This document shows, piece by piece, positions 34,081-45,811 of a DNA stretch of 64,000 nucleotides. A program made the position numbers and the translations under genes. Position 1 is the first letter of the stretch, and every line of letters starts with the position of its first letter. The stretch is from assembly GCA_963920635.1 (NCBI GenBank), contig OY987298.1, forward strand, positions 85,631,454 to 85,695,453, read 5' to 3'. Source of the stretch: Pseudeuparius sepicola (taxonomy: Eukaryota > Arthropoda > Insecta > Coleoptera > Anthribidae). The notes under the pieces were generated by a model. The model did no database searches. It saw only the letters and a program-made list of their open reading frames with translations, and had not been told where the DNA came from.

Positions 34081-36092
34081 ATCGGGGAAAATTTTGGAGT
34101 ATTTGCTGAATTCCGCTGTTTCTACGTCGATTCACTGTTTTCTCGTAACTTTAGTTTTTATGTGAATTTCGATAGGAAATGTTCTTTTCGGGTCACTTTC
34201 CGAGTATTTCTCTTAACCTTAGTAGTTAGAACAGTGTGTGAAAACAGTTTTTGCGAAATTGGATGGGAAATTTTGGAATCAGGGATAATATCGAAATAAT
34301 GGCTTAATTCCGCTGGTTCTTCATCGATTCTCTGTTTTCTCGTAACTTTAGTTCCTATGTGAATTTCGATAGGAAATGTTCCTTTCGTGTATTCCTCTTA
34401 ACCTTAGTAGTTAGAACAGTGTGTGAACACAGTTTTTGCGAATTTGGATGGGAAATTGTGGAATCAGGGATAATTTCGAAGTAATTGCTGAATTCCGCTG
34501 GTCCCTCGTCGATTCTCTGTTTTCTCGTAACTTTAGCTTTTTTGGGAATTTCGATAGGAAATGTTCTTTTCGGGTTACTTTCCGAGTATTTCTCTTAACC
34601 TTAGTAGTTAAACAGTGTGTGAAAACAGTTTTTGCGAAATTGGATGGGAAATTTTGGAATCAGGGATAATTTCGGAGTATTTGCTGAATTGCGCTGGTTC
34701 TACGTCGATTCACTGTTTTCTCGTAACTTTAGTTTTTATGTGAATTTCGATTCGAAATGTTCTTTCCGTGTTACTTTCTGGGTATTTCTCTTTAAATGAG
34801 TCCTTAGAACAGTGTGTGAACACAGCTTTCGCGAAATTGGATGGGAAATTATGGAATCAGGGATAATTTCGAAGTAATTGCTGAATTCCGCTGGTTCCTC
34901 GTCTATTCTCTGTTTTCTCGTCACTTTAGTTTTTTTGTGAATTTCGATAGGAAATGTTCTTTTCGTGTTACTTTCCGAGTATTTCTCTTAACCTTAGTAG
35001 TTAGAACACTGTGTGAATACAATTTTTGCGAAATTGGATGGAAAATTATTGAATCAGGGATAATTTCGGAGTATTGCTGAATTCCGCTGGTTCCTCGTCG
35101 ATTCTCTGTTTTCTCGAAACTTTAGTTTTTTTTGTGAATTTCGATAGGAAATGTTCTTTTCGTATTACATTCCGTGTATTTCTCTTAAAATGAGTCCTTA
35201 GAACAGCGTGTGAAAACAGTTTTTGCGAAATTGGATGAGAAATTATGGAATGAGGGATAATTTCGGAGTATTTGCTGAATTCCGCTGGTTCTACGTCGAT
35301 TGTCTGTTTTCTCGTAACTTTAGTTTTTATGTGATTTCGATAGGAAATGTTCTTTTCGTATTACATTCCGTGTATTTCTCTTAAAATGAGTCCTTAGAAC
35401 AGCGTGTGAAAACAGTTTTTGCGAAATTGGATGAGAAATTATGGAATCAAGGATAATTTTGGAGTATTTGCTGAATTCCGCTGGTTCTACGTCGATTCTC
35501 TGTTTTCTCGTAACTTTAGTTTTCGATTGGAAATGTTCAATTCGAATTACATTGCGTGTATTTCTTTTAAAATTAGTACTTAGAACAGTGTGTGAAAACA
35601 GTTTTTGCGAAATTGGATGGGAAATTATCGAATCACGGATAGTTTCGGAGTATTTGCTGAATTCCGCTGGTTCTACGTCGAATCTGTTTTCTCGTAACTT
35701 TAGTTTTTATGTGAATTTCGATAGGAAATGTTCTTTTCGGGTTACTTTCCGAGTATTTCTCTTAAGCTGAATTGCGCCGGTTCTACGACAATTCTGTTTT
35801 CTCGTAACTTTAGTTTTTATGTGAATTTCGATTGGAAATGTTTTGTGAATACACAGAAAGTTACAAGAAATGTTACTTTCTGTGTATTTCTCTTAAAATG
35901 AGTCCTAACAACAGCGTGTGAAAGCAGTTTATGCGAAATTGGATGGTAAATTAAGGAATCAGGGATAATTTCGAAGTAATTGCTGAATTCCGCTGGTTCC
36001 TCGTCTATTCTCTGTTTTCTCGTAACTTCAGTTTTTTTGTGAATTTCGATAGGAAATGTTCTTTTCGTGTTACTTTCTTCTTTAAATGAGTC
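34081..36092 (+). repeat. forward run, 2,012 bp
   Basis: About 10.2 monomers. It keeps the two monomers and the 29 bp lost at 9.5-11.0 kb. It contains the hairpin at 35848. Confidence 0.92.
35848..35888. repeat. imperfect hairpin (one arm mismatch)
   Basis: AAAGTTAC variant of the 41-bp hairpin. Confidence 0.88.
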
Positions 36093-36549
36093 TAAAGTTA
36101 CGAGAAAACAGAGAATCGACGAAGAACCAGCGGAATTCAGTAATTACTTTGAAATTATCCCTGATTAAATAATTTCCCATCCAATTTCGCACTGTCACAT
36201 ATTGTTCTAACTACTAAGGCTAAAAGAAATACAGGGAAAGTAACCCGAAAAGAACATTTCCTATCGAAATTCACATAAAAACTAAAGTTACGAGAAAACA
36301 GAGAATCGACGAGGAACCAGCGGAATTCAGCAATTACTTCGAAATTATCCCTGATGCAATAATTTCCCATCCAATTTCGAAAAAACTGTGTTCACACACT
36401 GTTCTACTACTAAGGTTAAGAGAAATACACGGAAATAACCAGAAAAGAATACTTCCTATCGAAATTCACATAAAAACTAAACAAAGAACGTAAGATTGTG
36501 AGTGTAGATGTGAAAACAAGAAAGTGATAGCACTCAAAGTTAGAAAACA
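36093..36549 (-). repeat. inversion cassette, class D1, short spacer
   Basis: Inverted 36093-36481; spacer 36482-36549 (68 bp). Matches 11076-11532. Confidence 0.93.
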
Positions 36550-37481
36550 ATCGGGGAAAATTTTGGAGTATTTGCAGAATTCCGATGTTTCTACGTCGAT
36601 TCACTGTTTTCTCGTAACTTTAGTTTTTATGTGAATTTCGATAGGAAATGTTCTTTTCGGGTCACTTTTCGTGTATTTCTCTTAAAATGGGTCTTTAGAA
36701 CAGTGCGTGAACACAGTTTTCGCGAAATTTTATGGGAAGTTATTGAATCAGGGATAATTTCGGGGTATTTGCTGAATTCCGCTGGATCTACGTCGATTCA
36801 CTGTTTTCTCGTATCTTTAGTTTTTATGTGAATTTCGATTGGAAATGTTCTTTTCGGGTTACTTTCCGAGTATTTCTCTTAACCTTAGTAGTTAGAACAG
36901 TGTGTGAACACAGTTTTCGCGAAATTGGATGGGAAGTTATTGAATCAGGGATAATTTCGGGGTATTTGCTGAATTCCGCTGGATCTACGTCGATTCACTG
37001 TTTTCTCGTATCTTTAGTTTTTATGTGAATTTCGATTGGAAATGTTCTTTTCGGGTTACTTTCCGAGTATTTCTCTTAACCTTAGTAGTTAGAACAGTGT
37101 GTGAAAACAGTTTTTGCGAAATTGGATGGGAAATTTTGGAATCAGGGATAATTACGGAGTATTTGCTGAATTGCGCTGGTTCTACGTCGATTCGCTGTTT
37201 TCTCGTAACTTTAGTTTTTATGTGAATTTCGATTCGAAATGTTCTTTCCGTGCTACTTTCTGGGTATTTCTCTTTAAATGAGTCCTTAGAACAGTGTGTG
37301 AACACAGCTTTCGCGAAATTGGATGGGAAATTATGGAATCAGGGATAATTTCGAAGTAATTGCTGAATTCCGCTGGTTCCTCGTCTATTCTCTGTTTTCT
37401 CGTAACTTTAGTTTTTTTGTGAATTTCGATAGGAAATGTTCCTTTCGTGTAACTTTCTGTGCATTTATCTTTAAATGAGTC
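36550..37481 (+). repeat. forward run, 932 bp
   Basis: Matches 11533-12464, including the extra monomer (about 36828-37024). Confidence 0.93.
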
Positions 37482-37750
37482 TCAAGTTACGAGAAAACAG
37501 AGAATCGACGAAGAACCAGCGGAATTCAGCAATTACTTCGAAATTATCCCTGATTCAATAATTTCCCATCCAATTACGCAAAAACTGTGTTCACACACTG
37601 TTCTACTACTAAGGTTAAGAGAAATACACGGAAATAACCCGAAAAGAATACTTCCTATCGAAATTCACATAAAAACTAAACAAAGAACGTAAGATTGTGA
37701 GTTTAGATGTGAAAACAAGAAAAAGTGAGAGCACTCAAAGTTAGAAAACA
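37482..37750 (-). repeat. inversion cassette, class Sb
   Basis: Inverted 37482-37680; spacer 37681-37750 (allele B). Private base in CCAATTACGC near 37575. Confidence 0.93.
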
Positions 37751-38470
37751 ATCGGGGAAAATTCTGGAGTATTTGCTGAATTCCGCTGTTTCTACGTCGA
37801 TTCACTGTTTTCTCGTAACTTTAGTTTTTATGTGAATTTCGATAGGAAATGTTCTTTTCGGGTCACTTTCCGTGTATTTCTCTTAACCTTAGTGGTAGAA
37901 CAGTGTGTGAATACGGTTTTTGCGAAATTGGATGGGATATTATTGAATCAGGCATAATTTCGGAGTATTTGCTGAATTCCGCCGGTTCTACGACATTTCT
38001 GTTTTCTCGCAACTTTAGTATTATTGTGAATTTCGATAGGAAATATTCTTTTCGTGTTGCTTTAGGTGTATTTCTCTTAAAATGAGTTCTTAGAACAGTG
38101 TGTCAAAACAGTTTTTGCGAAATTGGATGGGAAATTATCGAATCACAGATAATTTCGGAGTATTTGCTGAATTCCGCTGGTTATACGTCGATTCACTGTT
38201 TTCTCGTAACTTTAGTTCCTATGTGAATTTCGATAGGAAATGTTCCTTTCGTGTATTTCTCTTAACCTTAGTAGTTAGAACAGTGTGTGAACACAGATTT
38301 TGCGAAATTGGATGGGAAATTGTGGAATCAGGGATAATTTCGAAGTAATTGCTGAATTCCGCTGGTTCCTCGTCTATTCTCTGTTTTCTCGTAACTTTAG
38401 TTTTTTTGTGAATTTCGATAGGAAATGTTCTTTTCGTGTTACTTTCTGTGTATTTCTCTTTAAATGAGTC
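37751..38470 (+). repeat. forward run, 720 bp
   Basis: Copy of 12734-13453 at an offset of 25,017. Confidence 0.93.
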
Positions 38471-38933
38471 TAAAGTTACGAGAAAACAGAGAATCGACGA
38501 AGAACCAGCGGAATTCAGCACTTACTTTGTAATTATCCCTTATTAAATAATTTCCCATCCAATTTCGCATAAACTGTCACATATTGTTCTAACTACTAAG
38601 GTTAAGAGAAATACACGGACAGTATCCCGGAAAGAACATTTCCTATCGAAATTCACTTAAAAACTAAAGTTACGAGAAAACAGAGAATCGACGGGGAACC
38701 AGCGGAATTCAGCAATTACTTCGAAATTATCCCTGATTCAATAATTTCCCATCCAATTTCGCAAAAACTGTGTTCACACACTGTTCTACTACTAAGGTTA
38801 AGAGAAATACACGGAAATAACCCGAAAAGAATACTTCCTATCGAAATTCACATAAAAACTAAGCAAAGAACGTAAGATTGTGAGTGTAGATGTGAAAACA
38901 AGAAAAAGTGATAGCACTCAAAGTTAGAAAACA
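38471..38933 (-). repeat. inversion cassette, class D2
   Basis: Inverted 38471-38863; spacer 38864-38933 (allele A, CTAAGC form). Private ACGGGGAACC. Confidence 0.93.
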
Positions 38934-40221
38934 ATCGGGGATAATTTTGGAGTATTTGCTGAATTCCGCTGTTTCTACGTCGATTCACTGTTTTCTCGTA
39001 CTTTAGTTTTTATGTGAATTTCGATAGGAAATGTTCTTTTCGGGTCACTTTCCGAGTATTTCTCTTAACCTTAGTAGTTAGAACAGTGTGTGAAAACAGT
39101 TTTTGCGAAATTGGATGGGAAATTTTGGAATCAGGGATAATATCGAAATAATGGCTTAATTCCGCTGGTTCTTCATCGATTCTCTGTTTTCTCGTAACTT
39201 TAGTTCCTATGTGAATTTCGATAGGAAATGTTCCTTTCGTGTATTCCTCTTAACCTTAGTAGTTAGAACAGTGTGTGAACACAGTTTTTGCGAATTTGGA
39301 TGGAAAATTATGGAATCAGGAATAATTTCGGAGTATTTGCTGAATTCCGCTGGTTCTACGTCGATTGTCTGTTTTCTCGTAACTTTAGTTTTTATGTGAT
39401 TTCGATAGGAAATGTTCTTTTCGGGTTACTTTCCGAGTATTTCTCCTAACCTTAGTGGTTAGAACACCGTGTGAATACAATTTCTGCGAAATCGGATGGA
39501 AAATTATGGAATCAGGGATAATTTCGAAATAATGGCTTAATTCCGCTGGTTCTTCATCGATTCTCGGTTTTCTCGTAACTTTAGTTTGTATGTGAATTTC
39601 GATAGGAAATGTTCTTTTCGGGTTACTTTCCGTGTATTTCTCTTAACCTTAGTAGTAGAACAGTGTGTGAACACGGTTTTTGCGAAATTGGATGGGATAT
39701 TATTGAATCAGGCATAATTTCGGAGTATTTGCTGAATTCCGCCGGTTCTACGACATTTCTGTTTTCTCGCAACTTTAGTATTATTGTGAATTTCGATAGG
39801 AAATATTCTTTTCGTGTTGCTTTAGGTGTATTTCTCTTAAAATGAGTTCTTAGAACAGTGTGTCAAAACAGTTTTTGCGAAATTGGATGGGAAATTATCG
39901 AATCACAGATAATTTCGGAGTATTTGCTGAATTCCGCTGGTTATACGTCGATCCACTGTTTTCTCGTAACTTTAGTTCCTATGTGAATTTCGATAGGAAA
40001 TGTTCCTTTCGTGTATTTCTCTTAACCTTAGTAGTTAGAACAGTGTGTGAACACAGATTTTGCGAAATTGGATGGGAAATTATGGAATCAGGGATAATTT
40101 CGAAGTAATTGCTGAATTCCGCTGGTTCCTCGTCTATTCTCTGTTTTCTCGTAACTTTAGCTTTTTTGGGAATTTCGATAGGAAATGTTCTTTTCGGGTT
40201 ACTTTCTTCTTTAAATGAGTC
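38934..40221 (+). repeat. forward run, 1,288 bp
   Basis: About 6.5 monomers, about 578 bp longer than the 13.9 kb equivalent. The extra part resembles 23.2-23.4 kb and 42.3-42.5 kb. Two monomers read GGCTTAATTCC and lack EcoRI. Confidence 0.92.
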
Positions 40222-40682
40222 TAAAGTTACGAGAAAACAGAATCGACGAAGAACCAGCGGAATTCAGTAATTACTTTGAAATTATCCCTGATTCAATAAT
40301 TTCCCATCCAATTTCGCATAAACTGTCACATATTGTTCTAACTACTAAGGTTAAAAGAAATACAGGGAAAGTAACCCGAAAAGAACATTTCGTATCGAAA
40401 TTCACATAAAAACTAAAGTTACGAGAAAACAGAGAATCGACGAGGAACCAGCGGAATTCAGCAATTACTTCGAAATTATCCCTGATTCAATAATTTCCCA
40501 TCCAATTTCGAAAAAACTGTGTTCACACACTGTTCTACTACTAAGGTTAAGAGAAATACACGGAAATAACCCGAAAAGAATACTTCCTATGGAAATTCAC
40601 ATAAAAACTAAACAAAGAACGTAAGATTGTGAGTGTAGATGTGAAAACAAGAAAAAGTGATAGCACTCAAAGTTAGAAAACA
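40222..40682 (-). repeat. inversion cassette, class D1
   Basis: Inverted 40222-40612 (2 bp lost in AAAACAGAATCG); spacer 40613-40682 (allele A). Confidence 0.92.
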
Positions 40683-41611
40683 ATCGGGGAAAATTTTGGA
40701 GTATTTGCTGAATTCCGCTGTTTCTACATCGATTCACTGTTTTCTCGTAACTTTAGTTTTTTTGTGAATTTCGATAGGAAATGTTCTTTTCGTGTTACTT
40801 TCTGTGTATTTCTCTTAAAATGAGACCTTAGAACAGTGTGTGAAAACAGTTTATGCGAAATTGGATGGGAAGTTACGGAATCAGGAATAATTTCGGAGTA
40901 TTTGCTGAATTCCGCTGGATCTACGTCGATTCACTGTTTTCTTGTATCTTTAGTTTTTATGTGAATTTCGATTGGAAATGTTCTTTTCAGGTTACTTTCC
41001 GAGTATTTCTCTTAACCTTAGTAGTTAGAACATTGTGTGAATACAATTTTTGCGAAATTGGATGGAAAATTATGGAATCAGGGATAATTTCGGAGTATTT
41101 GCTGAATTCCGCTGGTTCTACGTCGATTGTCTGTTTTCTCGTAACTTTAGTTTTTATGTGATTTCGATAGGAAATGTTCTTTTCGGGTTACTTTCCGAGT
41201 ATTTCTCCTAACCTTAGTAGTTAGAACACCGTGTGAATACAATTTCTGCGAAATCGGATGGAAAATTATGGAATCAGGGATAATTTCGAAATAATGGCTT
41301 AATTCCGCTGGTTCTTCATCGATTCTCTGTTTTCTCGTAACTTTAGTTTGTATGTGAATTTCGATAGGAAATGTTCTTTCCGTGTTACTTTCTGTATTTC
41401 TCTTTAAATGAGTCCTTAGAACAGTGTGTGAACACAGCTTTCGCGAAATTGGATGGGAAATTATGGAATCAGGGATAATTTCGAAGTAATTGCTGAATTC
41501 CGCTGGTTCCTCGTCTATTCTCTGTTTTCTCGTAACTTTAGTTTTTTTGTGAATTTCGATAGGAAATGTTCCTTTCGTGTTACTTTCTGTGCATTTATCT
41601 TTAAATGAGTC
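40683..41611 (+). repeat. forward run, 929 bp
   Basis: About 4.7 monomers. About 40690-41350 is repeated at 41888-42548 (offset 1,198), a local segmental duplication. Confidence 0.92.
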
Positions 41612-41880
41612 TAAAGTTACGAGAAAACAGTGAATCGACGTAGATCCAGCGGAATTCAGCAAATACTCCGTAATTATTCCTGATTCCGTAACTTCCCATC
41701 CAATTTCGCATAAACTGTTTTCACACACTGTTCTAAGGTCTCATTTTAAGAGAAATACACGGAAATAACCCGAAAAGAATACTTCCTATCGAAATTCACA
41801 TAAAAACTAAACAAAGAACGTAAGATTGTGAGTTTAGATGTGAATCAAGAAAAAGTGAGAGCACTCAAAGTTAGAAAACA
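41612..41880 (-). repeat. inversion cassette, class Sa
   Basis: Inverted 41612-41811; spacer 41812-41880 (69 bp, GAATCAAG form). Matches 16822-17090. Confidence 0.93.
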
Positions 41881-43190
41881 ATCGGGGAAAATTTTGGAGT
41901 ATTTGCTGAATTCCGCTGTTTCTACATCGATTCACTGTTTTCTCGTAACTTTAGTTTTTTTGTGAATTTCGATAGGAAATGTTCTTTTCGTGTTACTTTC
42001 TGTGTATTTCTCTTAAAATGAGACCTTAGAACAGTGTGTGAAAACAGTTTATGCGAAATTGGATGGGAAGTTACGGAATCAGGAATAATTTCGGAGTATT
42101 TGCTGAATTCCGCTGGATCTACGTCGATTCACTGTTTTCTTGTATCTTTAGTTTTTATGTGAATTTCGATTGGAAATGTTCTTTTCAGGTTACTTTCCGA
42201 GTATTTCTCTTAACCTTAGTAGTTAGAACATTGTGTGAATACAATTTTTGCGAAATTGGATGGAAAATTATGGAATCAGGGATAATTTCGGAGTATTTGC
42301 TGAATTCCGCTGGTTCTACGTCGATTGTCTGTTTTCTCGTAACTTTAGTTTTTATGTGATTTCGATAGGAAATGTTCTTTTCGGGTTACTTTCCGAGTAT
42401 TTCTCCTAACCTTAGTAGTTAGAACACCGTGTGAATACAATTTCTGCGAAATCGGATGGAAAATTATGGAATCAGGGATAATTTCGAAATAATGGCTTAA
42501 TTCCGCTGGTTCTTCATCGATTCTCTGTTTTCTCGTAACTTTAGTTTGTATGTGAATTTCGATAGGAAATGTTCTTTTCGGGTTACTTTCCGTGTATTTC
42601 TCTTAACCTTAGTAGTAGAACAGTGTGTGAACACGGTTTTTGCGAAATTGGATGGGATATTATTGAATCAGTCATAATTTCGGAGTATTTGCTGAATTCC
42701 GCCGGTTCTACGACATTTCTGTTTTCTCGCAACTTTAGTATTATTGTGAATTTCGATAGGAAATATTCTTTTCGTGTTGCTTTAGGTGTATTTCTCTTAA
42801 AATGAGTTCTTAGAACAGTGTGTCAAAACAGTTTTTGCGAAATTGGATGGGAAATTATCGAATCACAGATAATTTCGGAGTATTTGCTGAATTCCGCTGG
42901 TTATACGTCGATTCACTGTTTTCTCGTAACTTTAGTTCCTATGTGAATTTCGATAGGAAATGTTCCTTTCGTGTATTTCTCTTAACCTTAGTAGTTAGAA
43001 CAGTGTGTGAACACAGATTTTGCGAAATTGGATGGGAAATTGTGGAATCAGGGATAATTTCGAAGTAATTGCTGAATTCCGCTGGTTCCTCGTCTATTCT
43101 CTGTTTTCTCGTAACTTTAGTTTTTTTGTGAATTTCGATAGGAAATGTTCTTTTCGTGTTACTTTCTGTGTATTTCTCTTTAAATGAGTC
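41881..43190 (+). repeat. forward run, 1,310 bp
   Basis: About 6.6 monomers. The first part repeats 40.69-41.35 kb; the last part matches 17.83-18.2 kb. Confidence 0.92.
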
Positions 43191-43621
43191 TAAAGTTACG
43201 AGAAAACAGAGAATCGACGAAGAACCAGCGGAATTCAGCAATTACTTTGTAATTATCCCTTATTAAATAATTTCCCATCCAATTTCGCATAAACTGTCAC
43301 ATATTGTTCTAACTACTAAGGTTAAGAGAAATACACGGACAGTATCCCGGAAAGAACATTTCCTATCGAAATTCACTACTAAAGTTACGAGAAAACAGAG
43401 AATCGACGAGGAACCAGCGGAATTCAGCAATTACTTCGAAATTATCCCTGATTCAATAATTTCCCATCCAATTTCGCAAAAACTGTGTTCACACACTACT
43501 ACTAAGGTTAAGAGAAATACACGGAAATAACCCGAAAAGAATACTTCCTATCGAAATTCACATAAAAACTAAGCAAAGAACGTAAGAACAAGAAAGTGAT
43601 AGCACTCAAAGTTAGAAAACA
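43191..43621 (-). repeat. inversion cassette, class D2, chimeric spacer
   Basis: Inverted 43191-43573; spacer remnant 43574-43621. It shares two 5-bp deletions with 18205. Confidence 0.92.
43574..43621 (+). repeat. truncated chimeric cassette spacer (48 bp)
   Basis: The left end is the CTAAGC form, as at 18588. The right end is the short AAGAAAGTGATAG form, as at 11465. About 20 bp are missing between GTAAG and AACAAG. Upstream matches the 17.83-18.59 kb block and downstream matches the 29.4-30.1 kb block, so this spacer is another block junction. Confidence 0.85.
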
Positions 43622-44355
43622 ATCGGGGAAAATTTTGGAGTATTTGCAGAATTCCGATGTTTCTACGTCGATTCACTGTTTTCTCGTAACTTTAGTTTTT
43701 ATGTGAATTTCGATAGGAAATGTTCTTTTCGGGTCACTTTTCGTGTATTTCTCTTAAAATGGGTCTTTAGAACAGTGCGTGAACACAGTTTTCGCGAAAT
43801 TTTATGGGAAGTTATTGAATCAGGCATAATTTCGGGGTATTTGCTGAATTCCGCTGGATCTACGTCGATTCACTGTTTTCTCGTATCTTTAGTTTTTATG
43901 TGAATTTCGATTGGAAATGTTCTTTTCGGGTTACTTTCCGAGTATTTCTCTTAACCTTAGTAGTTAGAACAGTATGTGAAAACAGTTTTTGCGAAATTGA
44001 ATGGGAAATTTTGGAATCAGGGATAATTACGGAGTATTTGCTGAATTGCGCTGGTTCTACGTCGATTCGCTGTTTTCTCGTAACTTTAGTTTTTATGTGA
44101 ATTTCGATTCGAAATGTTCTTTCCGTGTTACTTTCTGGGTATTTCTCTTTAAATGAGTCCTTAGAACAGTGTGTGAACACAGCTTTCGCGAAATTGGATG
44201 GGAAATTATGGAATCAGGGATAATTTCGAAGTAATTGCTGAATTCCGCTGTTCCTCGTCTATTCTCTGTTTTCTCGTAACTTTAGTTTTTTTGTGAATTT
44301 CGATAGGAAATGTTCCTTTCGTGTTACTTTCTGTGCATTTATCTTTAAATGAGTC
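43622..44355 (+). repeat. forward run, 734 bp
   Basis: Matches 29432-30165. Private changes: CAGTATGTG near 43971 and AATTGAATGG near 43995. Confidence 0.92.
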
Positions 44356-44624
44356 TAAAGTTACGAGAAAACAGAGAATCGACGAAGAACCAGCGGAATT
44401 CAGCAATTACTTCGAAATTATCCCTGATTCAATAATTTCCCATCCAATTTCGCAAAAACTGTGTTCACACACTGTTCTACTACTAAGGTTAAGAGAAATA
44501 CACGGAAATAACCCGAAAAGAATACTTCCTATCGAAATTCACATAAAAACTAAACAAAGAACGTAAGATTGTGAGTTTAGATGTGAAAACAAGAAAAAGT
44601 GAGAGCACTCAAAGTTAGAAAACA
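44356..44624 (-). repeat. inversion cassette, class Sb
   Basis: Inverted 44356-44554 beginning TAAAG; spacer 44555-44624 (allele B). Confidence 0.93.
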
Positions 44625-45541
44625 ATCGGGGAAAATTCTGGAGTATTTGCTGAATTCCGCTGTTTCTACGTCGATTCACTGTTTTCTCGTAACTTTAGTT
44701 TTTATGTGAATTTCGATAGGAAATGTTCTTTTCGGGTCACTTTCCGTGTATTTCTCTTAACCTTAGTGGTAGAACAGTGTTTGAATACGGTTTTTGCGAA
44801 ATTGGATGGGATATTATTGAATCAGGCATAATTTCGGAGTATTTGCTGAATTCCGCCGGTTCTACGACATTTCTGTTTTCTCGCAACTTTAGTATTATTG
44901 TGAATTTCGATAGGAAATATTCTTTTCGTGTTGCTTTAGGTGTATTTCTCTTAAAATGAGTTCTTAGAACAGTGTGTCAAAACAGTTTTTGCGAAATTGG
45001 ATGGGAAATTATCGAATCACAGATAATTTCGGAGTATTTGCTGAATTCCGCTGGTTATACGTCGATTCACTGTTTTCTCGTAACTTTAGTTCCTATGTGA
45101 ATTTCGATAGGAAATGTTCCTTTCGTGTATTTCTCTTAACCTTAGTAGTTAGAACAGTGTGTGAACACAGATTTTGCGAAATTGGATGGGAAATTGTGGA
45201 ATCAGGGATAATTTCGAAGTAATTGCTGAATTCCGCTGGTTCCTCGTCTATTCTCTGTTTTCTCGTAACTTTAGTTTTTATGTGAATTTCGATTCGAAAT
45301 GTTCTTTCCGTGTTACTTTCTGGGTATTTCTCTTTAAATGAGTCCTTAGAACAGTGTGTGAACACAGCTTTCGCGAAATTGGATGGGAAATTATGGAATC
45401 AATGATAATTTCGAAGTAATTGCTGAATTCCACTGGTTCCTCGTCTATTCTCTGTTTTCTCGTAACTTTAGTTTTTTTGTGAATTTCGATAGGAAATGTT
45501 CCTTTCGTGTTACTTTCTGTGCATTTATCTTTAAATGAGTC
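44625..45541 (+). repeat. forward run, 917 bp
   Basis: About 4.7 monomers. The first 0.6 kb is the 511-1230 block type, followed by one more monomer carrying TCAATGATAATT and TTCCACTGG. Confidence 0.92.
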
Positions 45542-45811
45542 TAAAGTTACGAGAAAACAGTGAATCGACGTAGATCCAGCGGAATTCAGCAAATACTCCG
45601 AAATTATTCCTGATTCCGTAACTTCCCATCCAATTTTGCATAAACTGTTTTCACACACTGTTCTAAGGTTTCATTTTAAGAGAAATACACGGAAATAACC
45701 CGAAAGGAATACTTCCTATCGAAATTCACATAAAAACTAAACAAAGAACGTAAGATTGTGAGTTTAGATGTGAAAACAAGAAAAAGTGAGAGCACTCAAA
45801 GTTAGAAAACA
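45542..45811 (-). repeat. inversion cassette, class Sa
   Basis: Inverted 45542-45741; spacer 45742-45811 (allele B). Carries AATTTTGCATAAAC and AAGGTTTCATTTT. Confidence 0.93.
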
